From an uncultured Bacilli bacterium (GTDB lineage Bacteria > Bacillota_I > Bacilli_A > RF39 > UBA660), in NCBI GenBank assembly GCA_947522695.1, contig CANNTX010000003.1:1-39634 (forward strand): DNA of 39,634 nt, in the 5' to 3' direction. Shown here in pieces: positions 33,707-39,634 of this stretch. How positions within the stretch are numbered: the stretch's first letter is position 1; every line of letters starts with the position of its first letter. The notes beneath the pieces were generated by a model. The model was not told where the DNA came from and did no database searches. It saw nothing but the letters and a program-made list of their open reading frames with translations. Position numbers and translations under genes: made by a program.

Positions 33707-34376
33707 AAAAAAGAAAAAATTAAATATTATAAAATTACTTGTTTTCATCTTAATATTTTATATAATTATTTATTCAATATATAGTTTACTTAATATGAAA
33801 ATAAGAAATATTGTTATAAAAGGAAATACTTATTTAAAAGATTATGAAATAATAGAACAAGCAAATATTAAAGATTATCCACCAATGTTAACATTAAACA
33901 AAAATAAAACTATTAATAAATTAAAAGAATTAGATCTAATAAGTGATGCAACAATAAAAAAATTTTTTGATTTTACTTTAACTATAGAAATAGTGGAAAA
34001 GAAAATAATATTAGAATATGATAATAATTATTATTTAAGTGATGGAAGTAAAATAAAAGGTAGTTACTTAGGAACACCTACATTAGTAAATTATGTACCA
34101 GAAGGAACATTAAAAAAATTTCTTAATGAGATGGGAAAGCTAGACTATGATATAATAAATTCCATAAGTGAAATTGAATATTCACCTACTAAAAACAGTG
34201 ATGGCAATATAACTGATGAAGACATATTTATTTTTAAAATGAATGATGGTATGATAGTATACATATCTACTGATAAAATAGATATAATGAACAAATATCA
34301 AAAGATATATGCTAGTTTAGGAGATAAAAAAGGAATTCTTCACTTAGACAAAGGAAATTATTTGGAGGTACAATAA
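33693..34376 (+). CDS. ftsQ: Cell division protein FtsQ/DivIB
   Basis: A 227-residue bitopic protein. A very basic tail (MKKNKKKKK) comes first, then one membrane span (about 13-33), then the POTRA domain (MKIRNIVIKGNTYLKDYEIIEQANI, about 35-100) and the FtsQ/DivIB beta domain (about 105-220). It stabilises the FtsL-FtsB complex at the septum. It overlaps murG by 14 bases, a usual neighbour in this cluster, and ends one base into the start of queH (TAATG). It is a little shorter than DivIB of Bacillus. Confidence 0.9.
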   Translation: MKKNKKKKKLNIIKLLVFILIFYIIIYSIYSLLNMKIRNIVIKGNTYLKDYEIIEQANIKDYPPMLTLNKNKTINKLKELDLISDATIKKFFDFTLTIEIVEKKIILEYDNNYYLSDGSKIKGSYLGTPTLVNYVPEGTLKKFLNEMGKLDYDIINSISEIEYSPTKNSDGNITDEDIFIFKMNDGMIVYISTDKIDIMNKYQKIYASLGDKKGILHLDKGNYLEVQ

Positions 34377-34975
34377 TGAATATTAATTATAATGAAGAAA
34401 TGAAAAAAATAATTAAAGAATTAAATGGCAATAACAAATTATTATTACATTCTTGTTGTGGACCATGTTCAACTGCTGTAATTGAAAGACTAAAAGATTA
34501 TTTTGATATAACAGTTCTTTATTATAATCCCAATATTGAACCTTACGAAGAATATTTAAAAAGAAAAAATGAACAAATAAGATTATTAAGTGAATTGAAT
34601 ATTAAACATATGGATATAGATTACTTAAATGAAGAATATCGTAACAAAGTTGTTGGTTATGAAAAAGAACCAGAAAATGGTGCAAGATGTCATATTTGTT
34701 ATAGATTAAGATTAGAAAAAACTGCTAAGTTAGCAAAAGAAAATAATTTTGATTATTTTGCAACTACCTTAACAGTAAGTCCATATAAAAATGCTAAAGT
34801 AATTAATGAAATAGGTTTAGAATTACAAAATAAATATAATATTAAATATTTACTATCAGATTTTAAAAAAGAAGATGGTTATAAAAGAAGTATTGAATTA
34901 TCTAAAAAATACGAATTATATAGGCAAGATTATTGTGGATGTTTATTTAGTAAGGAGAGAAATGTAGATGAATAA
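34376..34975 (+). CDS. queH: Epoxyqueuosine reductase QueH
   Basis: QueH (199 residues) reduces epoxyqueuosine in tRNA to queuosine, the step after QueA. It is the DUF208 type, unrelated to QueG. Marks are LLLHSCCGPCSTAV, YYNPNIEPYEEYLKRK, GARCHICYRLRLEKTA, TLTVSPYKN and the C-terminal YRQDYCGCLFS. The adjacent Cys pair and the further CxxC and CxC cysteines would bind the iron-sulfur cluster and a second iron. GGAGGT precedes the ATG, which shares one base with the ftsQ stop. Its end overlaps the prepilin gene by 8 bases. Confidence 0.95.
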   Translation: MNINYNEEMKKIIKELNGNNKLLLHSCCGPCSTAVIERLKDYFDITVLYYNPNIEPYEEYLKRKNEQIRLLSELNIKHMDIDYLNEEYRNKVVGYEKEPENGARCHICYRLRLEKTAKLAKENNFDYFATTLTVSPYKNAKVINEIGLELQNKYNIKYLLSDFKKEDGYKRSIELSKKYELYRQDYCGCLFSKERNVDE

Positions 34976-35357
34976 AAAAGGATTTACATTAGTAGAAGTA
35001 TTAGCTGTATTAGTTATTTTATCGTTACTATTAATACTAACTATTCCTAGTATTAAAAATGCACTAACTAATGGAAAAAATAAAATTAATGAAATAAATA
35101 AAAAACAAATAGAAGATGCTGCCAAAATAATAGTTGATGAAGTAATATACTGTAATATGACGGAAATTGCTAAAGATGCTTTAGCTGAAACATCATGTAG
35201 TAATGCTAAAATAAAATTAATAAATGGTGTTGATATTGATTTAAAGAATCTTGAATTAGACGATAAATCAAGTAAATGTAGTGGAACTATAAAAGTTAAA
35301 ATAGATAGTGAAACATATAAAGAAACAATAGATACGACAAATGTAATATGTAAATAA
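34968..35357 (+). CDS. Type IV prepilin-like protein
   Basis: A 129-residue protein with the class III signal MNKKGFTLVEVLAVLVILSL: cut before Phe6 and with Glu at position 5 of the mature form, the mark for prepilin peptidase. A single helix is followed by a soluble domain with five cysteines (YCNMTE, TSCSN, KCSG, VICK) that could form disulfides outside the cell. It resembles ComGC-like or minor pseudopilins, but no assembly ATPase, peptidase or other pilin lies in the window. It overlaps queH by 8 bases and ends 9 bases before ftsY, so it is co-transcribed with housekeeping genes. Confidence 0.85.
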   Translation: MNKKGFTLVEVLAVLVILSLLLILTIPSIKNALTNGKNKINEINKKQIEDAAKIIVDEVIYCNMTEIAKDALAETSCSNAKIKLINGVDIDLKNLELDDKSSKCSGTIKVKIDSETYKETIDTTNVICK

Positions 35358-35366
35358 GGTGAGGTT

Positions 35367-36338
35367 ATGGGACTATTTAATAAATTTAAAGAAATATTTA
35401 AAAAAGAAGATAAAAAAGATATCGAATTATATGATAAAGGTTTAGAAAAAACAAGAAAAGAATTTGTTTCTAATTTAAGTTTTTTAGGACACAAATATAC
35501 AAAAGTTAATGATGAATATTTTGACGAATTAGAAAGTATTTTAATTAAAGCCGACATTGGAGTTAACACAACATATAAGTTCTTAGATAAATTGAAGAAA
35601 AGGGTTAAAGAAGAAAAAATAGAAGATGCAAATGTTTTAAGAGAAATAATTATTGATGAATTATTTATGATTTATGTTGATGGAGATTCCTTAACTGATA
35701 AAATTAATATTCAAAAAGAAGGTCCAACCGTTATATTAATGGTTGGTGTTAATGGAGTAGGTAAAACAACAACCATCGGTAAACTTGCTAATATCTATCA
35801 CAATCAAGGACATAAAGTAATGTTAATTGGTGCTGACACCTTTAGAGCTGGTGCAGTTCCTCAATTAGAAGAATGGGCTAAAAGAACTGATTCATGTTTT
35901 TGTGGAAAAGAAAATGTTGATCCTTCAAGTGTTATTTACGACGGTTTAGAAAAAGCCTTAAAAGAAAATTGTGATTTAATATTAATAGATACAGCAGGTA
36001 GATTACAAAATAAAGTTAATTTAATGAATGAACTTGAAAAAGTTAATAAAGTAATTGGTAAAATTATTCCTAATGCACCACATGAAACCCTTCTAGTAAT
36101 AGATGCAACAACCGGTCAAAATGGAATTAGTCAAGCTGAAAGCTTTAAAGAAATAACCAACATAACTGGAATAGTGTTAACTAAATTAGATGGAACAGCC
36201 AAAGGTGGTATAGTGTTAGCTATAAAAGAAGAAGTTAAATTACCAGTAAAATTTATTGGTTTAGGTGAAGGTATTAACGATTTAAAATCATTTGACATAG
36301 AAGAATATATCTATGGCTTATTAAAGGATTTGATGTAA
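35367..36338 (+). CDS. ftsY: Signal recognition particle receptor FtsY
   Basis: FtsY (323 residues) is the GTPase that receives ribosome-SRP complexes at the membrane. A short lysine-rich start with an amphipathic helix replaces the long acidic domain of E. coli FtsY. The N domain runs to about residue 110. The G domain has GVNGVGKTTTIGKLA, DTFRAGAVPQLEEWA, IDTAGRLQNK, TKLDGTAKGG and GLGEGINDLKSFD. ylxM overlaps its stop by one base (TAATG). Confidence 0.97.
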   Translation: MGLFNKFKEIFKKEDKKDIELYDKGLEKTRKEFVSNLSFLGHKYTKVNDEYFDELESILIKADIGVNTTYKFLDKLKKRVKEEKIEDANVLREIIIDELFMIYVDGDSLTDKINIQKEGPTVILMVGVNGVGKTTTIGKLANIYHNQGHKVMLIGADTFRAGAVPQLEEWAKRTDSCFCGKENVDPSSVIYDGLEKALKENCDLILIDTAGRLQNKVNLMNELEKVNKVIGKIIPNAPHETLLVIDATTGQNGISQAESFKEITNITGIVLTKLDGTAKGGIVLAIKEEVKLPVKFIGLGEGINDLKSFDIEEYIYGLLKDLM

Positions 36339-36619
36339 TGGATAATATAATTTATTATAATAGTTTATTTGATTATTATGGAGAATTATTAACCCCAACT
36401 CAAATAAATTATTTTAAAGCCTATTATTATGATAATCTTTCATTAAGTGAAATCTCTGATGAATATAATATTTCCCGAAACGCTATAAGTAAAACATTAA
36501 AAGAAGTAAAAGATAAATTAGATTATTATGAATCAAAATTACATTTACACCAAAATAAAGAAACAATCACAAATTTATTAACAGAACAAGAAGTTAATAA
36601 AATAATTGATTACATTTAA
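36338..36619 (+). CDS. ylxM: YlxM-type SRP-associated helix-turn-helix protein
   Basis: A 93-residue protein of the UPF0122/YlxM family. It has a sigma-4-like helix-turn-helix: LLTPTQINYFKAYYYDNLSLSEISDEYNISRNAISKTLKEV, then a helical tail. YlxM normally lies between ftsY and ffh and modulates SRP GTPase activity. Here ffh does not follow; the terminator at 36618 and a sigma-factor gene do. Length is slightly under the usual 105-115. Confidence 0.9.
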   Translation: MDNIIYYNSLFDYYGELLTPTQINYFKAYYYDNLSLSEISDEYNISRNAISKTLKEVKDKLDYYESKLHLHQNKETITNLLTEQEVNKIIDYI

Positions 36620-36643
36620 AGGTTATAATATATAATCTTTTTT
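36618..36643 (+). terminator. Terminator of the murG-ylxM run
   Basis: A 10-base stem, AAAGGTTATA / TATAATCTTT with one G-T pair and a 3-base loop, then a T-run. Confidence 0.8.
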
Positions 36644-36655
36644 CTTTTAATTATT

Positions 36656-36697
36656 AGCGAACAATAATTTGACTTTTTTTAAAATAAATGCTATAAT
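36656..36697 (+). promoter_or_regulatory. Promoter of the sigma-factor gene
   Basis: TTGACT (36669-36674), 17 bases, TATAAT (36692-36697), a near-consensus promoter. AGCGAACAAT at 36656-36665 lies just before the -35 and is the reverse of the TTGTTCGCT motif found at 8042 and 20902. Confidence 0.85.
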
Positions 36698-36721
36698 ACA
36701 AAACAGTTTAAGGGGGTTAAT

Positions 36722-38671
36722 ATGAAAAGTATACAAAAAGAAATTGATAAAAAATTACAAAATCAAATTGAAAATTATTATGATAAAACACCTTTTATTT
36801 CATTAAGTAAAGAAAAATATGTTGAATATATTTATAGTTTAATTAAAAAAGTACAAATAAAAGACAATATCGATTTAATTGATAAAATTAAAAATTATAC
36901 ATTATCACTTATAATGAATAGTAGTAACTATTTAGATTTTGTTGACTATTATATTAATCAAAATTACAGCTTTACTTTAAATTTAAATAAAATATTAGAT
37001 TATTTTAAAGATTTAGAAGAAATTTTCGATAATCGTAAGGAAATGATTGATATTAATGATTTGGTTAATTTATTAAAAAATAATAAAAAATTATATTCTT
37101 TAATAGAAGTAGTCTTTAAATATTACGAAAAAAGCATTATAAATAACCGCATTAATGATTCAATAGATTGTAGAATATTAATTTCTATTATTGAAGCTTA
37201 TTGCTTACTCAATAATATTGAACTTAAAGAAGACAACAATCTGAACTATTATAATGATGTTACAAACTACGATACAAATACTTTAGAGAATTTTTTAAGA
37301 GATATAAAAAAATATAAAGTATTAAGTCGTGAAGAAGAAAGAGAATTAATAACCAAAGCTAAAAAAGGAGATAATTTAGCAAAAGATAAATTTATATGTT
37401 GCAATATAAGACTAGTAGCAAGCATAGTTTTAAAACATTATCGTAATAGAGAAATGCCAGAATTAGATTTAATTCAAGAAGGAACACTTGGTGTTATTAA
37501 AGCATTAGAAAAATATGATTTAAATACAAATTATAAATTTTCAACCTATGCTTATGCTTGGATAAAACAATATATAGATCGAGCATTAATAACAAAAGGA
37601 AAAAATATTTATATCCCATTACAAATGAAGCAAAAAATTAAAGAATATAAAGAAAAAACTTTAGAATTTGAAATTAATAATAGAAGAAAACCAACAATCG
37701 AAGAAATATCTATTATAACTGGTTATGATGAAAAAACAATTCAACTAATTGAAGCTAATTTAGCTGAAACAATAAGTTATGATGTCTCAATTAATGAAGA
37801 AGAAGATGCTTCGTTAATTGATTTAATACCAGATGAAAATAACACGCCAGATGAAATTTATTTAGAATTAGTAAAAAAGAAAACGATTTTTAGAGCTATA
37901 AATGAAGCAGGTTTGACATTAAGAGAAAAAGATATAATTGAAAGAAGATTTGGCTTTAATGGTAAAAAAATCCAAACTCTTGAAAGCATTGGAAATATAT
38001 ATGGTCTTTCTAGAGAAAGAGTAAGAATGATTGAGAAAAAAGCTTTAGAAAAACTAAAAAAATATTTTAATAGATATAAAGTATGGCAAGAAGATATTAG
38101 TAATAATGCTTTATTACGAAAAAACATTTCAAAGACTATATATGATTATAATAAGAAGTATGCATATAGTGAAGTTAATTATGCAATAAGTCTTTTACCA
38201 GAAGATTATAAAAATATATTATATATAAAATTTGGTAAAGATTTAAAACATCCTATAAAAGGACAGTTATCAATGATACAAGAAAGAAAATTTTATGAAA
38301 AAATATTACCTAAATTAAATGAAATATTAGAATCACTTTATCTATATAAAGTTGAAGAGAAAAATGAAGTTAATCCTAAAATATGTGAAATATTATGGAT
38401 GCTTTTTAGAACTTATCCATTTAATGAATTAATTTTTGAAATATCATATGATAGATTAATAGTTGGGTTATTAGAATCAGGATACGTAGATGATATAAAA
38501 TATACTGACGAAGCAGTTGCTAATTTCTTAGGTAAAGATAAAGTTGATGTGTATATTTTAAATTTAGAATTTAAAAGGAGAGTATATACCAATAACTTAT
38601 TATCAGATATAATCGAAAATAGAGATAAGTATCTAAAACAAGTAAAAGAAGATAAAACAAAAACCATTTAA
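36722..38671 (+). CDS. Sigma-70 family factor with long N- and C-terminal extensions
   Basis: A 649-residue protein. The central part (about 188-446) is a sigma-70 core. Region 1.2/2 includes SREEERELITKAKKGD, PELDLIQEGTLGVIKALEKYD (from about 246) and FSTYAYAWIKQYI. Region 3 is about 300-380, with LIDLIPDENNTPDE. Region 4 ends with LESIGNIYGLSRERVRMIEKKAL (Ser430). About 187 residues precede it, without a clear region 1.1. About 200 follow it, where sigma factors normally stop. The tail has LLPEDYKNILYIKFG, which resembles the start of a region 4, and later YTDEAVANFLG, a possible helix-turn-helix. It is a primary-like or group 2 factor; whether it is the housekeeping SigA is uncertain. It is transcribed from its own near-consensus promoter with AAGGGGG as ribosome site. 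Confidence 0.88.
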   Translation: MKSIQKEIDKKLQNQIENYYDKTPFISLSKEKYVEYIYSLIKKVQIKDNIDLIDKIKNYTLSLIMNSSNYLDFVDYYINQNYSFTLNLNKILDYFKDLEEIFDNRKEMIDINDLVNLLKNNKKLYSLIEVVFKYYEKSIINNRINDSIDCRILISIIEAYCLLNNIELKEDNNLNYYNDVTNYDTNTLENFLRDIKKYKVLSREEERELITKAKKGDNLAKDKFICCNIRLVASIVLKHYRNREMPELDLIQEGTLGVIKALEKYDLNTNYKFSTYAYAWIKQYIDRALITKGKNIYIPLQMKQKIKEYKEKTLEFEINNRRKPTIEEISIITGYDEKTIQLIEANLAETISYDVSINEEEDASLIDLIPDENNTPDEIYLELVKKKTIFRAINEAGLTLREKDIIERRFGFNGKKIQTLESIGNIYGLSRERVRMIEKKALEKLKKYFNRYKVWQEDISNNALLRKNISKTIYDYNKKYAYSEVNYAISLLPEDYKNILYIKFGKDLKHPIKGQLSMIQERKFYEKILPKLNEILESLYLYKVEEKNEVNPKICEILWMLFRTYPFNELIFEISYDRLIVGLLESGYVDDIKYTDEAVANFLGKDKVDVYILNLEFKRRVYTNNLLSDIIENRDKYLKQVKEDKTKTI

Positions 38672-38699
38672 AAATTAAGAAAAAGAGAAAAAATTATAC

Positions 38700-38727
38700 A
38701 AAAAGAGAAAAATAATTTTCTCTTTTT
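38700..38727. terminator. Terminator between convergent sigma-factor and deoD genes
   Basis: A perfect 12-base stem, AAAAAGAGAAAA (38700-38711) and TTTTCTCTTTTT (38716-38727), loop ATAA. A-runs and T-runs on both sides suit both directions. An extra copy of AAAAAGAGAAAA lies about 20 bases upstream. Confidence 0.85.
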
Positions 38728-38786
38728 AATAACCCTCTTTTTTATTAATGTCTACTATTTGGGGTTCACATCACAAATTCTTCTCT

Positions 38787-39515
38787 TTATTTTATGATAG
38801 ATTCTAATGCAAGATAAATCATTTTATTTAATTTAAGCTGTCTTTCTTCAGGAGTATAATCATTACCTTTTTCAAAAGGACTATCAGTTATGGTAACTAA
38901 ACAAGTAGCTTCTTTATTTAAATAATCAGCAATACTATAAAGACCAAACGACTCCATTTCACTAGCAAGTAATTTAATATTTTTAGGTATCTGTTTATTT
39001 AAATGGGGAGTAGGAATATATGGCTCGAATATTTCAGAAGTATATAAACCTCCTTTTTTTAGATCTATATTAAGATTTTTAGCTTTAGTTTCAATTGTTT
39101 GATTTAAATTATTGGATGATGACACCTTCTTAGCGTTACTTTTACACATAGCGTATCTTATATTAGAAAAAGAAAATGAATAACTTCCTAAAACAATATC
39201 TCCAACTGATATATTGGGATTAAAAGCTCCAGCTGATCCTATTCTAATTATCTTCTTAACATTATAAATTTGATACAATTCATATGCATAAATACAAACA
39301 CTTGCACATCCCATTCCTGATCCTATAACTGTAACTTTTTTACCTTTATAGTAACCAGTATAACCAAGCATATTTCTAACTGTATTAATTAATTCCGCAT
39401 TTTCTAAATAATTTTCTGCAATATATTTAGCCCTTAGAGGATCACCTGGAAGTAATACTCTAGAAGCTATATTTTTTTTATCTGTTACAATATGTATTGG
39501 ATTCACTTTTATCAA
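38787..39515 (-). CDS. deoD: Purine-nucleoside phosphorylase DeoD
   Basis: DeoD (242 residues) splits purine nucleosides with phosphate, releasing base and ribose or deoxyribose 1-phosphate; the family forms hexamers. Motifs: LLPGDPLRAKYIAENYLENA (phosphate site), GSGMGCASVCIYAYEL, IRIGSAGAFN, and ASEMESFGLYSIAD (ribose-binding Glu). The catalytic Asp lies in TITDSPFEKG. The first codon is TTG at 39515, directly after AAGGTAGG; the GTG at 39506 has better spacing and could be the true start (239 residues). Single gene, converging with the sigma-factor gene. Confidence 0.94.
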   Translation of the reverse strand: MIKVNPIHIVTDKKNIASRVLLPGDPLRAKYIAENYLENAELINTVRNMLGYTGYYKGKKVTVIGSGMGCASVCIYAYELYQIYNVKKIIRIGSAGAFNPNISVGDIVLGSYSFSFSNIRYAMCKSNAKKVSSSNNLNQTIETKAKNLNIDLKKGGLYTSEIFEPYIPTPHLNKQIPKNIKLLASEMESFGLYSIADYLNKEATCLVTITDSPFEKGNDYTPEERQLKLNKMIYLALESIIK

Positions 39516-39530
39516 CCTACCTTCTAATTT

Positions 39531-39559
39531 ATTATATCACGATAATTATAATTTAAGAA
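39531..39559 (-). promoter_or_regulatory. Extended -10 promoter of deoD
   Basis: On the minus strand, TGATATAAT (39539-39531) is an extended -10. TTCTTA (39559-39554) lies 17 bases upstream as a weak -35. Confidence 0.55.
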
Positions 39560-39608
39560 ATAAACTTACAGTTTAAATAAAAACATTTATAAATTATTAA
39601 TATTTAGT

Positions 39609-39634
39609 TATAATAATATTGGAGGTTTTATTCT
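39609..39634 (+). promoter_or_regulatory. Start signals of a gene beyond the right edge
   Basis: TATAAT (39609-39614) and GGAGG (39621-39625) are followed by nine bases to the window end. The start codon is expected just outside, unless a rare ATT at 39630 is used. Confidence 0.45.

Noticed and set aside
34943..35569. A 208-codon open frame on the minus strand.
   Set aside because: It lies opposite the prepilin gene and the start of ftsY, both with clear family motifs and ribosome sites; it has neither.
38755..38790. TCTACTATTTGGGGTTCACATCA reminded me of the end of an insertion sequence.
   Set aside because: No inverted partner, target duplication or transposase is nearby.
1..39634. CRISPR arrays, tRNA and rRNA genes, prophage or transposase genes.
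   Set aside because: I found no regularly spaced repeats, no tRNA-like cloverleaf with GTTCGAATCC-type loops, and no integrase, capsid or transposase motif.

Overview
The window is a stretch of very AT-rich chromosome with tightly packed genes. It looks like a low-G+C Firmicute of the Bacilli, most like the uncultured gut lineages near RF39, Erysipelotrichales and Acholeplasmatales. The reasons are strong AAGGAGG ribosome sites, SigA-type promoters (TTGACA-N17-TATAAT), many hairpin plus T-run terminators, two-domain ThiI without rhodanese, RNase J, RuvAB, QueA/QueH, a YjcZ-like tiny membrane protein and a sortase-anchored surface protein. TGA is used as a stop (for example the gene ending at 9112), so the code is the standard bacterial one. 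A cell wall is made: PBP, MraY, FtsW, MurG and FtsQ are all present. The lineage call is inference.

Layout. 1-2100: a transpeptidase PBP with a PASTA domain. 2124-6230: a MerR regulator and two half-size ABC exporters with almost identical ATPase halves. 6231-8014: an RNase J paralogue that has lost most metal ligands. 8050-8389: a 30-residue membrane peptide gene with a blocked ribosome site, opposed by an antisense promoter, which looks like a type I toxin-antitoxin locus. 8432-9349: an unknown 198-residue protein behind a palindromic operator, and a YjcZ-like peptide. 9478-11093: ruvA-ruvB. 11122-15361: a thymidylate operon (SHMT-like protein, thyA, folA, queA, tmk). 15409-15545: a free-standing small RNA candidate with a pseudoknot. 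15734-18504: cysteine desulfurase, acetyltransferase and thiI, a tRNA thiolation set. 18707-20848: ackA and nrnA. 20959-21822: a decayed surface-protein gene. 22020-24804: a flippase-like membrane protein, an Mbeg1-type hydrolase and a YjbR-like protein.

24928-34376 is a disrupted division/cell-wall cluster. mraY, ftsW, murG and ftsQ appear in the ancestral order, but ftsW and an rRNA dimethylase-like gene are inverted, murD is not between mraY and ftsW, and a sortase plus a 1162-residue MucBP surface protein are inserted before murG. Small gene remnants lie at two of the junctions. 34376-38671 holds queH, an orphan prepilin, ftsY, ylxM and a sigma-70 factor with about 200 extra residues at its C-terminus. 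deoD closes the window on the minus strand, and a promoter and ribosome site at the right edge point to a further rightward gene.

The best candidates for something undescribed are the toxin-antitoxin-like locus at 8050-8389, the pseudoknot RNA at 15443-15545, the eroded SHMT-like protein fixed in a thymidylate operon, and the extended sigma factor. All coordinates and alignments were read by eye. No database search or folding program was run.
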